DNA of 64,000 nt from M0027 sp021713415 (GTDB taxonomy: Bacteria > Pseudomonadota > Gammaproteobacteria > Francisellales > Francisellaceae): contig JAKJJQ010000003.1 in the NCBI GenBank assembly GCA_021713415.1, positions 50,005-114,004 on the forward strand. The letters run 5' to 3'. Positions 53,359 through 62,082 of the stretch are shown here, one piece after another. Position numbers and translations under genes: made by a program. Below the pieces are notes generated by a model. That model saw nothing but the letters and a program-made list of their open reading frames with translations. It ran no database searches and was not told where the DNA came from. Position 1 is the stretch's first letter, and the number at the start of each line of letters is the position of its first letter.

Positions 53359-55518
53359 ATGTTTTTATTTGAAAACCTAAACCACAAGTTAGCAAACTAC
53401 TGTAGCAATGAAGATCGCCAAGAAATTGCCAAAGCATTTATCTTTGGTGCAGATGCTCATGAAACTCAAAAGCGTAGTTCAGGAGAACCCTATTTTACCC
53501 ATCCTGTTGCCGCAGCTGAAGTTTTAACTGATATCAAAGCAGATAAAGAAACACTCATTGCTGCACTATTACACGATACAGTTGAAGATACTGAAGTTAC
53601 TTCTGAAGATATTAAAGCTAATTTTGGCCAAGAGATTGCTAATCTCGTCGACGGTGTAACAAAGCTACTAAAAATTCAATTTAAATCCAAACAAGAAGCA
53701 CAAGCTGAAAATTTTAGAAAAATGATGTTAGCGATGGCACATGATTTACGTGTTATTGTCATTAAGCTTGCTGATCGCTTACATAATATGTCAACGCTTG
53801 GGCCACTACGCCCTGATAAGCGACGACGCATTGCACATGAGACATTAGAAATTTATGCACCCTTAGCACACCGTCTTGGTATGCATGATTTTAAATCACA
53901 ACTAGAAGAATTAGCCTTTGAAGCGCTTTACCCTTTTCGATACCGTATTTTAAAAGCCAATGTTAAGCAAGCCATTGGTAATAGAAAACGCTTACATGAA
54001 AAATTAAAAGCATTATTAATTGATCATTTAAAAGAGCTTAACATCCCTGAAAATTATCATATCATTGGCCGTCAAAAACATTTATATAGCATTTATCGAA
54101 AAATGCAAAAACGAAAACTACCGCTATCTGAGATTATGGATGTTTATGGTTTTCGCATTATCACTGAGAATGTTACTGAGTGCTATCAATTACTTGGTGC
54201 AGTTCATAGCTTATTTAAACCCTTGCCAGGGCGATTTAAAGATTATATTGCATTGCCTAAGGCTAATGGTTATCAATCACTACATACTACTTTACTTGGT
54301 CCTTATGGTGTACCAATTGAAGTTCAAATACGAACACGCGAAATGGATTATATGGCAGAGCAAGGCATTGCAGCTCACTGGCTTTATAAATCCAAAGGTC
54401 TAACTGAACAAAAAGCGAAACAGTGGATTGAACGCTTATCTGAAATTCAAGAGCATACGGATTCATCCATTGAGTTTGTTGAGAACGTTAAAGTTGATTT
54501 ATTCCCAGATGAAGTGTATGTATTTACGCCAACCGGTGAAATTATTGAATTGCCACGCGATGCAACACCTGTTGATTTTGCTTATGCCATTCATACTGAA
54601 ATTGGTAATCACTGTATTGCTGCACGTGTTAACCGTCGAATGACACCATTAAGCTATACACTTGCTCATGGAGAAACAGTTGAGATTGTTACTTCTCCTA
54701 CTGCAAGCCCTAATCCTGCCTGGCTTAATTTTGTCAAAACGGGTAAAGCCAAAAGCGCCATTAGGCAATATATTCGTGAGCAAGCAAATGATGAAGCATT
54801 TAACCTTGGTAAACGCTTAGTCAACCGCTTTTTGATATTAAATAAATTAAATATCGATCAAGATTTAACTGATCCTATGATTGAACGCATCAACAAAGAA
54901 TACGGCGTTAATTCATTAAAAGCTTTATTGATCAAAATTGGCCGTGGTGAGAAAGAACCTACTGAGGTTGCTAAATTTATTTTTAAATGTATTCGTGATA
55001 AAGAGCCACGGTATAAATCAGGTGCCTCTATTTTCAGCCCAGCATTACTTGTTCATGGCAATGAATCAACCAATATTAATTTTGCTAAATGCTGCTATCC
55101 GATTCCTGGCGATAAGATTTTAGGTATCATGATTCCTAATCAAGGCTTAGAGGTACATCATCGCAAATGTAATGAATTAAAAAAACAAAAAGTTCTTAAA
55201 CGCAACCCACATCAAATTGTTCGTACTGATTGGGGAGATAATGTTAATCAACGTTTTGCTTGCCAACTACAGATAGAAACTGCTAACTATACCGGCGCTA
55301 TTGCTGATATCGCAACGGTTATTGGCAATATGGGCATTCATATTCAACAAATTAATGTTGAAGAATCTGATAGTATTTATGGTGTTTTATCTATGATTAT
55401 TGAAGTAGCCAATCGAACAGAACTTGCAAGCTCCCTACGTGCGCTTAAACGCTTACCACGCGTTTATCGTGTTATACGTCGCTTTAAAGTGAAACAAAAA
55501 GCAACGTTGATACAGTAA
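53359..55518 (+). CDS. spoT: Bifunctional (p)ppGpp synthetase/hydrolase
   Basis: A 719-aa RelA/SpoT homologue (E. coli SpoT 702). The HD hydrolase domain is intact (YFTHPVAAAEVL, LLHDTVEDT, KLADRLHNM), so it can degrade ppGpp. The synthetase domain has YGFRIITE and KPLPGRFKDYIALPKANGYQSLHT. A TGS domain (DEVYVFTPTGEIIELPRDATPVDFAYAIHTE) and a C-terminal ACT domain follow. It controls the stringent response. No separate relA is in the window. Convergent with rpsT; a hairpin lies between the two. Confidence 0.96.
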   Translation: MFLFENLNHKLANYCSNEDRQEIAKAFIFGADAHETQKRSSGEPYFTHPVAAAEVLTDIKADKETLIAALLHDTVEDTEVTSEDIKANFGQEIANLVDGVTKLLKIQFKSKQEAQAENFRKMMLAMAHDLRVIVIKLADRLHNMSTLGPLRPDKRRRIAHETLEIYAPLAHRLGMHDFKSQLEELAFEALYPFRYRILKANVKQAIGNRKRLHEKLKALLIDHLKELNIPENYHIIGRQKHLYSIYRKMQKRKLPLSEIMDVYGFRIITENVTECYQLLGAVHSLFKPLPGRFKDYIALPKANGYQSLHTTLLGPYGVPIEVQIRTREMDYMAEQGIAAHWLYKSKGLTEQKAKQWIERLSEIQEHTDSSIEFVENVKVDLFPDEVYVFTPTGEIIELPRDATPVDFAYAIHTEIGNHCIAARVNRRMTPLSYTLAHGETVEIVTSPTASPNPAWLNFVKTGKAKSAIRQYIREQANDEAFNLGKRLVNRFLILNKLNIDQDLTDPMIERINKEYGVNSLKALLIKIGRGEKEPTEVAKFIFKCIRDKEPRYKSGASIFSPALLVHGNESTNINFAKCCYPIPGDKILGIMIPNQGLEVHHRKCNELKKQKVLKRNPHQIVRTDWGDNVNQRFACQLQIETANYTGAIADIATVIGNMGIHIQQINVEESDSIYGVLSMIIEVANRTELASSLRALKRLPRVYRVIRRFKVKQKATLIQ

Positions 55519-55533
55519 CCACCAAACACAAAA

Positions 55534-55564
55534 AAGCCCACTTAATTTTTAAATAAGCAGGCTT
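55534..55564 (-). terminator. Hairpin terminator for rpsT (possibly also spoT)
   Basis: AAGCC (55534-55538) pairs with GGCTT (55560-55564), and CTTA with TAAG inside, with one internal mismatch. On the minus strand it ends in GGGCTTTTTTG, the U-run of a Rho-independent terminator just after rpsT. The plus strand lacks a strong T-run, so it serves spoT less well. Confidence 0.7.
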
Positions 55565-55598
55565 CTATCTTAGATTTATATTTTAAAAAATATAAGAC

Positions 55599-55868
55599 TT
55601 ATGCAGTTTCTAAGGCACGAATCTTAGCATTCAAGCGACTCTTATGACGAGCAGCTTTATTTTTGTGGATCAAACCTTTAGTTGCATAGCGATCAAGAAT
55701 CGGAACTAATGTTTTAAACGCTTCTTTCGCTTGGTCAACGTCTTTTACTTCAACTGCTTTTAATACTTTCTTCATAAAAGTACGCATCATTGAACGACGA
55801 GCCATATTATGCTTACGGTTTTTTTCCGCTTGGCGTGCTCTTTTAGCTGCTTGTTTACTGTTTGCCAA
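55599..55868 (-). CDS. rpsT: 30S ribosomal protein S20
   Basis: 89 aa, Lys/Arg/Ala-rich helical protein with the full S20 pattern (MANSKQAAKRARQAEKNRKHNMARRSMMRT, then ATKGLIHKNKAARHKSRLNAKI). Length equals the family norm (87). A GGAGAATAAC element precedes the ATG. It has its own TTGACA-17-TATGTT promoter and a terminator hairpin. Confidence 0.98.
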   Translation of the reverse strand: MANSKQAAKRARQAEKNRKHNMARRSMMRTFMKKVLKAVEVKDVDQAKEAFKTLVPILDRYATKGLIHKNKAARHKSRLNAKIRALETA

Positions 55869-55935
55869 TGTTATTCTCCAGTTTTATCTATATTTAAAGT
55901 TAGTTATATTTCATTTACACTAAAAAATGAACAAC

Positions 55936-55964
55936 AACATACCTTGCCTTTATGCATTTGTCAA
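55936..55964 (-). promoter_or_regulatory. rpsT promoter
   Basis: On the minus strand: TTGACA (55964-55959), 17-bp spacer, TATGTT (55941-55936), about 68 bp before the rpsT start codon. The -35 is a perfect consensus. Confidence 0.75.
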
Positions 55965-55984
55965 TTTTTTGTTATCATAATTCT

Positions 55985-56464
55985 TTAAAAAGGTATCTCA
56001 TCATCATTAAAGTCTTTGTCTAATTCTGCTAATGATGGCGTCGCCTGTTCAGTTACTGGTGTTTTACGCTCAGCTGAATCAGTCTGCGAAGCATAATCAT
56101 CACTTTGGTAAGCTTGATTATCAGAACGAGAACCAATTAATTGAAGTTCGCTTGCAACGATCTCTGTTGTATAACGATCCATACCTTGCTGATCTTGCCA
56201 TTTATTTGTACGGATACGACCTTCGATATAAACCAATGAGCCTTTTTTACAATATTCAGCTGCAACTTCTGCTTGTCTTGCAAATAAGACAACACGATGC
56301 CACTCAGTTGTTTCAACAAACTGACCACTGTTTTTATCTTTATAACCATCATTTGTTGCTAGACGTAAATTAACAACAGTCATACCACTTGGTGTTTGAC
56401 GAACTTCTGGATCTGCACCTAAGCGCCCTAATAAAATTACCTTATTAATTGTACCTTTTGCCAT
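55985..56464 (-). CDS. ssb: Single-stranded DNA-binding protein
   Basis: A 159-aa SSB: OB-fold of about 110 residues (INKVILLGRLGADPEVRQTPSG, TEWHRVVLFARQAEVAAEYCKKGSLVYIEGRIRT), a Gln/Ser-rich disordered linker and the acidic interaction tip DDEIPF at the C-terminus. It coats ssDNA and recruits replication and repair proteins. Frame begins at ATG 56470, but ATG 56464 is at a better distance (7 bp) from AAGGA and gives MAKGTINKV. Monocistronic. Confidence 0.97.
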   Translation of the reverse strand: MAKGTINKVILLGRLGADPEVRQTPSGMTVVNLRLATNDGYKDKNSGQFVETTEWHRVVLFARQAEVAAEYCKKGSLVYIEGRIRTNKWQDQQGMDRYTTEIVASELQLIGSRSDNQAYQSDDYASQTDSAERKTPVTEQATPSLAELDKDFNDDEIPF

Positions 56465-56776
56465 AACCATTTCCTTTTTTGTTGTTGACGGGTTGTCTCT
56501 TTATGTGACACTTTATGCTTAACCGATACCAAATTGCAAGGAAAAACACACAAAATTCATTAAAATATATCAAAATCAATTAGCTAATTAAAAAAAAGTA
56601 GGTTAAACTTATTTAAGTTATAACTTTAGAGATAAAAAAACAGCATTAGCTAAAAAAGTTTCATGAAAAACTTTGACACAGCTTACACCTTTGATTACAA
56701 TGCGCAAGTTTAGACTAAGTTATGTATTTATAAATTAACAGGCAAACTACATTATTTAAGTGAGGTGAGATTTAGC
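56465..56776. other. 312-bp divergent control region ssb/rpsU
   Basis: It contains the strong rpsU promoter at 56673-56701 and, near ssb, AT-rich sequence with only a weak -35/-10 pair. No RNA gene or ORF is supported here. Confidence 0.55.
56673..56701 (+). promoter_or_regulatory. Promoter of the rpsU-yqeY-dnaG-rpoD operon
   Basis: TTGACA (56673-56678), 17-bp spacer, TACAAT (56696-56701): a perfect -35 and near-perfect -10 with ideal spacing. It leaves a leader of about 70 nt before rpsU. Confidence 0.82.
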
Positions 56777-56992
56777 ATGCCATCAGTTCGCGTCAAAGAA
56801 ACAGAGCCATTTGACATAGCATTACGTCGTTTTAAGCGTACTTGTGAAAAAGCAGGTATTATGTCTGAGTTACGTCGTCGTGAATTCCACGAAAAGAAAA
56901 CTTGGGAGAAAAAACGTAAAAAAGCTGCAGCAGTCAAACGCCATCTGAAAAAACTGCACCGTGAAGCACAATTCCGTCAACGTTTGGCGTAA
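56777..56992 (+). CDS. rpsU: 30S ribosomal protein S21
   Basis: 71 aa, the exact length of E. coli S21, with MPSVRVKETEPFDIALRRFKR and the basic helical remainder. The frame opens at GTG 56765, but ATG 56777 gives the family N-terminus and follows GAGGTGAG. First gene of the macromolecular synthesis operon, followed after 41 bp by yqeY. Confidence 0.98.
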   Translation: MPSVRVKETEPFDIALRRFKRTCEKAGIMSELRRREFHEKKTWEKKRKKAAAVKRHLKKLHREAQFRQRLA

Positions 56993-57033
56993 CGCTTTCA
57001 CTACTCTAACTATAATAATAAATGGGAGAGTCT

Positions 57034-57480
57034 ATGTCTGAAATACAGGCACAATTGGTGCAGGACATGAAAACTGCCATGAAAAATAAAGATAAAGACC
57101 GCCTTAATACCATTAGAATGGCTTTGGCGGCTTTAAAACAAATCGAGATTGATGAAAAAGCAATCATCACTGATGAGCTTGCAATTTCGACATTAACTAA
57201 AATGATCAAGCAACGCAAAGACTCAGCAAAGCAATATCAACAAGCACAGCGTGATGAGCTAGCTGAAAAAGAGTTACTTGAAATATCTATCTTACAACAA
57301 TATCTACCTCAACCACTGAGTGAGTCAGAAATCTATGAGCTGATTAATCATGCCATTGATACAACTGGCGCTAGCACAATGAAAGATATGGGGAAAATAA
57401 TGTCCATCATTCGCCCACAATTAATCGGACGAGCTGATATGGGTATTGTTAGTCAGCTGATCAAATCAAAACTTGGTTAA
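57034..57480 (+). CDS. yqeY: GatB/YqeY domain protein
   Basis: A 148-aa protein homologous to the tail domain of GatB (tRNA-dependent amidotransferase subunit). Features: TIRMALAALKQIEID, RKDSAKQYQQAQRDELAEKE, ILQQYLPQPLSESEI and MGKIMSIIRPQLIGRADMG. A free-standing tRNA-binding role is assumed but unproven. An ATG at 57022 lies inside the SD; ATG 57034, four bases after GGGAGAG, is preferred. dnaG begins 6 bp after its stop. The position between rpsU and dnaG is common in gammaproteobacteria. Confidence 0.93.
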   Translation: MSEIQAQLVQDMKTAMKNKDKDRLNTIRMALAALKQIEIDEKAIITDELAISTLTKMIKQRKDSAKQYQQAQRDELAEKELLEISILQQYLPQPLSESEIYELINHAIDTTGASTMKDMGKIMSIIRPQLIGRADMGIVSQLIKSKLG

Positions 57481-57486
57481 CCTAAA

Positions 57487-59286
57487 ATGGGCAAGGGATT
57501 AATCCCACAAGATTTCATTAATCAACTTGTTGCATCTAGTGATATTGTTGAAATCATTGGCAAAGCGATACCTTTAAAAAAACGCGGCATTAATTTAACT
57601 GCTTGCTGCCCCTTTCATGATGAGAAAACCCCTTCCTTTTATGTTAGCCCACAAAAGCAAATCTATCACTGTTTTGGTTGTGGTGCTGGCGGCAATGTAA
57701 TTGGCTTTCTAAAAGAATATGAACGCTTAAACTTTGTTGAGACTGTTGAAGAGTTAGCATCCCTCCAAGGCCTATCTATTCCTTATGAGCTTAATAGCCA
57801 ACAGAGCACATCAAATAATACAAATGGTGATCATAACAAACAGTTAATTGAGCAGCTATATGAAATAACAGATAAAGCAAATAAGCTCTTTCACTGGCAA
57901 CTAAAACATCACCCAAACGCCCATGAAGTCATTGACTATATTAAATCCAGAGGCATCAGTGCTGAGACTGCAAAGCTATTTGCATTAGGCTTTGCACCTG
58001 ATCAGTGGCGCATCTTACTTGATACGTTTTCGGATAAATATGACCTTAATTTACTTGAAAAATCAGGACTTATTGTACAAAACCAATCTGGACGTTATTA
58101 TGATAAATTCAGAAATCGTCTGATATTTCCAATTAGAAATCGACAAGGTAAACTAATTGCATTTGGCGCTCGCGCATTAAATAATGAACAACAACCCAAA
58201 TATCTAAATTCACCTGAAACAGCTATTTTTCATAAAAGCAATGAAATTTATGGTTTATATGAGCTACGTAAATTACGCATTCAAGTTAACTATTTATTGG
58301 TTACTGAAGGGTATTTAGATGTCATAAGCTTACATGAACATGGGTTTAAGCAAGCGGTTGCAACCTTAGGTACTGCATTAACTGAACAGCATATCAAACG
58401 CCTATTTAGAGAAACACAAACGCTTATTTTTGCCTTTGATGGTGATACGGCTGGCAAACAAGCAGCGATTCGAGCATTAACAATGATACTGCCAATGCTA
58501 AATCACAACCGCCAAGTGAAGTTTTTAACATTACCAGATAATGAAGACCCTGATAGCTACATAAAAAAATACGGCTTAAATCGCTTTCAAGCACTAGTTG
58601 ATCAAGCAACACCTGCACTTGAGTACGCACTGGCCTCTATCGCAGAAAAAGATGATAACAGTGCTGATGCTAAAGCTAGAATGTTTGAAAAAGCCATTGA
58701 ACTATTACTTAAAATGGATATTAGCTACCAGACTGTGTTTAAACAAATACTTACCCAACAGTTTAAACTAACTGAAAAGCAATTAGATCATACCATTAGC
58801 ACTTATCAAAAAAGAAACATTCATAAACAAACAGCATCACAACAAAAAAAACCAATCACAAAGCCACTTAAATTAATTAAAGAGCGTCTATCACTAGAAG
58901 AAAAAGCAATTGCGCTTATCTTACAACAACCTCAAGTTGCATCTGATATCCATATACCTAAAGAATTAACTGAAGATACAAATATTACTTTAATGCTATT
59001 AATGAATCTAATTACAAAAGCACAACAATTACCATATACGCAATTATTACTTGAGCATATGACTGAAGAACACCCACAACAAAAGCAATACCTCTTTGCA
59101 ATTTCAGCAATTGATTTTCCATTTCTAAGCCTAAAAGAGGTTCAAACTGAACTAAATGCAACTTTTATCAAATTAAAACAAAAAAATGATGATATACTGC
59201 TTAGTAGGCTGATTGAAAAAAGCAAGCACACCCCGCTTAACATACAGGAGAAAAAACTATTGAAACAACTACTTAGCAGACATTGA
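57487..59286 (+). CDS. dnaG: DNA primase
   Basis: 599 aa (E. coli 581). CHC2 zinc finger with Cys41, His44, Cys62 and Cys65 (CPFHDEKTPSF, HCFGCGAGG). The catalytic core includes FPIRNRQGKLIAFGARAL and YLNSPETAIFHKS. The TOPRIM domain has LVTEGYLDVISLHEHG and FAFDGDTAGKQAA, whose acidic residues bind Mg2+. A C-terminal helicase-binding domain of about 150 residues is more divergent. It lays RNA primers at the replication fork. Central gene of the rpsU-yqeY-dnaG-rpoD operon. Confidence 0.97.
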   Translation: MGKGLIPQDFINQLVASSDIVEIIGKAIPLKKRGINLTACCPFHDEKTPSFYVSPQKQIYHCFGCGAGGNVIGFLKEYERLNFVETVEELASLQGLSIPYELNSQQSTSNNTNGDHNKQLIEQLYEITDKANKLFHWQLKHHPNAHEVIDYIKSRGISAETAKLFALGFAPDQWRILLDTFSDKYDLNLLEKSGLIVQNQSGRYYDKFRNRLIFPIRNRQGKLIAFGARALNNEQQPKYLNSPETAIFHKSNEIYGLYELRKLRIQVNYLLVTEGYLDVISLHEHGFKQAVATLGTALTEQHIKRLFRETQTLIFAFDGDTAGKQAAIRALTMILPMLNHNRQVKFLTLPDNEDPDSYIKKYGLNRFQALVDQATPALEYALASIAEKDDNSADAKARMFEKAIELLLKMDISYQTVFKQILTQQFKLTEKQLDHTISTYQKRNIHKQTASQQKKPITKPLKLIKERLSLEEKAIALILQQPQVASDIHIPKELTEDTNITLMLLMNLITKAQQLPYTQLLLEHMTEEHPQQKQYLFAISAIDFPFLSLKEVQTELNATFIKLKQKNDDILLSRLIEKSKHTPLNIQEKKLLKQLLSRH

Positions 59287-59326
59287 AATAAATAAGTAAA
59301 AAATTAATCAATAATTGAGGCAAAAA

Positions 59327-59356
59327 TTGGACAAATTCAACAATCTGTTTTACAAT
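59327..59356 (+). promoter_or_regulatory. Internal promoter upstream of rpoD
   Basis: TTGGAC (59327-59332), 18-bp spacer, TACAAT (59351-59356), about 50 bp before rpoD. It allows rpoD expression apart from the operon promoter, as in E. coli where a heat-shock promoter serves this role inside dnaG; no heat-shock sigma motif is evident here. Confidence 0.55.
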
Positions 59357-59409
59357 TTCTGCCTTGATCCAGTGTCTAAAAAATAGCAAAACAAAAGAGA
59401 ACAGAAATT

Positions 59410-61338
59410 ATGGCTCTTGAAAATAACCAAGAAGAACAAATGTCATATATTAAAACGCTAATAGCCTTAGCTAATGAGCAAGGTTATTTAACTTATGCTG
59501 ATATTAATGACCATCTATCTGATGAAACAACTGACCCAGAGCATTTAGAAGAAATTATTCAAGCTTTAAACGAAATGGGAATTCGCGTATTTGAAAATAC
59601 ACCGGATGAAGATGAGTTATTATTATCTGATACAACAGATGATACAGCAGAAGCTGCTGCGCAAGCATTAGCTTCAGTTGGCTCTGAGTTAGGACGAACA
59701 ACTGACCCAGTGCGGATGTACATGCGTGAGATGGGGTCTGTTGACTTACTAACTCGCCATGGTGAGATTAAAATTGCTAAGCGTATTGAAGAAGGTACTC
59801 GCCAAGTTATTGAAACATTATCTGAGTGTCCTATTACCGCTCAAAATCTACTAGCTAAATATGAAGAGTTATTACAAGAAGCTGAAGAGAGCTTAGCTGA
59901 AGAGTTAGCTGATGATGAAAATATTGAAGATATCGCCGTCTTACTATCTCCTACAAAGCTTGCAGAGTTATTAACAGGCTTTAACTCTCCTGATGATATA
60001 GATACTTCTGCAACCGATGTAGGCTCTATGCTTGATGACCCCGAGCATACATTAGAAGATGATGCAGTTGCTGCCCCCGCTACAAATGATATGGATGATG
60101 ACAATGGTGATGCTTCAACCCCTCAAGAAGATCAAGGGCCTGACCCTGAAGTTGCATCGCTTTATTTTGGCCAACTAAGAGATAAGCTAGAAGCCTTATA
60201 TGCAATTCGCAAAAAAGACTCATCTGAATACAAACAAGCAATACAAGAGCTAAAGCAAGTATTCTTATTATTTAAATTTGCATCGCCTCAACTCAATCGC
60301 ATGATTAATGCTTTAAGAGGTTATATGAGCGAGGTGCGTCTTGCTGAACGACGCATTATGCAAATATGCACTGCAAAAGGCCGCATGACTCGCCAAGCAT
60401 TTATTTCAAGCTTTAATGGCAATGAAACCAACTTAAATTGGATTGATAAAATCGTTACTAAATATAACAGTATTCGTCCATTCCAAGATGAGATTGTAAA
60501 CCTTCAAGAGGCTATGATCCAAGTTGAAGATAATACAACAATGTCAATTGAAGAGTTAAAAGCTGCCAATAAACAAATGTCTGTTGGTGAAGCAGTTGCA
60601 AGACGCGCTAAAAAGGAAATGATTGAAGCAAACCTACGCCTTGTTATCTCAATTGCTAAAAAATATACCAATCGTGGCCTACAGTTCTTAGATCTAATTC
60701 AAGAAGGTAACATCGGCTTAATGAAAGCCGTTGACAAGTTTGAATATCGTCGTGGTTATAAATTCTCAACTTATGCTACCTGGTGGATACGTCAAGCAAT
60801 TACACGCTCTATTGCTGATCAAGCACGCACGATCCGTATTCCTGTACATATGATCGAAACGATTAATAAACTAAATCGCATCTCTCGCCAAATGGTTCAA
60901 GAAACAGGCAAAGAGCCAACACCTGAAGAACTAAGCGAAAAGATTGACATGCCTGAAGATAAAATTCGTAAAATCTTAAAAATTGCTAAAGAGCCGATTT
61001 CGATGGAAACGCCAATTGGTGATGATGAAGATTCACATTTAGGTGATTTTATTGAAGATCAAGGCACAGACTCTCCAGTTGATAGTGCAACAAATGAAAA
61101 CTTGCGTGAAGCAACACGTCAAATATTAGATGCGCTAACACCTAGAGAAGCAAAAGTTTTACGTATGCGTTTTGGCATTAATATGAATACCGATCACACA
61201 CTAGAAGAAGTTGGTAAGCAGTTTGATGTTACACGTGAGCGTATTCGTCAAATTGAAGCCAAAGCACTAAGAAAGTTAAGACACCCTTCACGCTCTGAGG
61301 CACTAAAAAGCTTCCTATCTGACGAAACAGAGTCTTAA
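59410..61338 (+). CDS. rpoD: RNA polymerase sigma factor RpoD (sigma-70)
   Basis: 642 aa (E. coli 613). Region 1.1 at the N-terminus, then region 1.2 (TTDPVRMYMREMGSVDLLTRHGEIKIAKRIEEG), a long acidic non-essential region with a very Asp/Glu-rich insert near residues 210-250 (DMDDDNGDASTPQEDQGPDPE), region 2 (ANLRLVISIAKKYTNRGLQFLDLIQEGNIGLMKAVDKFEYRRGYKFSTYATWWIRQAI in the -10-binding part), region 3 and region 4.2 (VTRERIRQIEAKALRKLRHPSRS). All DNA-contacting parts are intact. It directs RNA polymerase to housekeeping promoters. Confidence 0.98.
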   Translation: MALENNQEEQMSYIKTLIALANEQGYLTYADINDHLSDETTDPEHLEEIIQALNEMGIRVFENTPDEDELLLSDTTDDTAEAAAQALASVGSELGRTTDPVRMYMREMGSVDLLTRHGEIKIAKRIEEGTRQVIETLSECPITAQNLLAKYEELLQEAEESLAEELADDENIEDIAVLLSPTKLAELLTGFNSPDDIDTSATDVGSMLDDPEHTLEDDAVAAPATNDMDDDNGDASTPQEDQGPDPEVASLYFGQLRDKLEALYAIRKKDSSEYKQAIQELKQVFLLFKFASPQLNRMINALRGYMSEVRLAERRIMQICTAKGRMTRQAFISSFNGNETNLNWIDKIVTKYNSIRPFQDEIVNLQEAMIQVEDNTTMSIEELKAANKQMSVGEAVARRAKKEMIEANLRLVISIAKKYTNRGLQFLDLIQEGNIGLMKAVDKFEYRRGYKFSTYATWWIRQAITRSIADQARTIRIPVHMIETINKLNRISRQMVQETGKEPTPEELSEKIDMPEDKIRKILKIAKEPISMETPIGDDEDSHLGDFIEDQGTDSPVDSATNENLREATRQILDALTPREAKVLRMRFGINMNTDHTLEEVGKQFDVTRERIRQIEAKALRKLRHPSRSEALKSFLSDETES

Positions 61339-61437
61339 TTATTTTCAATCAAGTTTATAACTAAATTTTTCTTTTCTTTCTTAGTCTATTTTCTTTTATA
61401 ATACCCAGTATGTTTATTAGTTTAAGTTAATCATAAA

Positions 61438-62082
61438 ATGACTCGACATTACTCTCTTTTTGATAAGCTATTAATAGAAATTGAACATGCTGCAAAGACA
61501 ATTATTTCTAAAAGCACCACTAGCCAACGTCAAAACCCAAGCGATTCAATTGACAATAAAACACAATTAACTGATAAAGAAAAACAACAAGCTTCATCAC
61601 TGATGCGTGTTGACCATACAGGAGAAGTTTGTGCACAAGCACTTTATCGAGGTCAGGCATTAGTGACAAAAAACCAAACTACTCGCCAACACCTCTGGCA
61701 TGCAGCCGATGAAGAAAATGACCACCTTGCCTGGTGCCAACAACGCTTGGATGAATTAGATAGTAGAAGAAGTTATCTAAACCCTTTATGGTATTCCGGC
61801 TCTTTTTTAATTGGTGCCACAGCAGGCCTTATCAGCGACAAACTTAGTTATAGCTTTGTTGTTGAAACTGAAAACCAAGTGATGAAGCATTTAGATGAGC
61901 ATATTAACCGCCTACCTGAAGGTGATAAAAAAAGTAAGGCTATATTAAAACAAATGCGAATTGATGAAGAAATACATGCTGATCATGCCCAAACTAAAGG
62001 CGGCAGTCGCTTACCCTTACCAATACGTTTGGTAATGAAGCTACAATCTAAAGTTATGACTTCGAGTGCTTATTATTTTTAA
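61438..62082 (+). CDS. coq7: Demethoxyubiquinone hydroxylase (Coq7-type 2-polyprenyl benzoquinol monooxygenase)
   Basis: A 214-aa di-iron carboxylate monooxygenase that performs the C-6 hydroxylation of ubiquinone synthesis on the membrane. The two helical-bundle motifs are present: RVDHTGEVCAQALYRGQAL and HAADEENDHLAWCQQRLDEL, then FVVETENQVMKHLDEH and MRIDEEIHADHA, giving the E-x-x-H ligand pairs. Length fits the bacterial Coq7 type used instead of UbiF. Convergent with the GGDEF-EAL gene; the 3' ends overlap by 29 bp. Confidence 0.94.
   Translation: MTRHYSLFDKLLIEIEHAAKTIISKSTTSQRQNPSDSIDNKTQLTDKEKQQASSLMRVDHTGEVCAQALYRGQALVTKNQTTRQHLWHAADEENDHLAWCQQRLDELDSRRSYLNPLWYSGSFLIGATAGLISDKLSYSFVVETENQVMKHLDEHINRLPEGDKKSKAILKQMRIDEEIHADHAQTKGGSRLPLPIRLVMKLQSKVMTSSAYYF

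Noticed and set aside
59841..60104. 87-aa Ser-rich ORF antisense to rpoD
   Set aside because: A mirror of the acidic region of RpoD; Ser/Ala-rich only because Glu/Asp codons read backwards give Ser and Phe.
61339..61437. Terminator after rpoD (ACTAA...TTAGT with T-rich loop)
   Set aside because: Stem of five A/T-dominated pairs is too weak to call.
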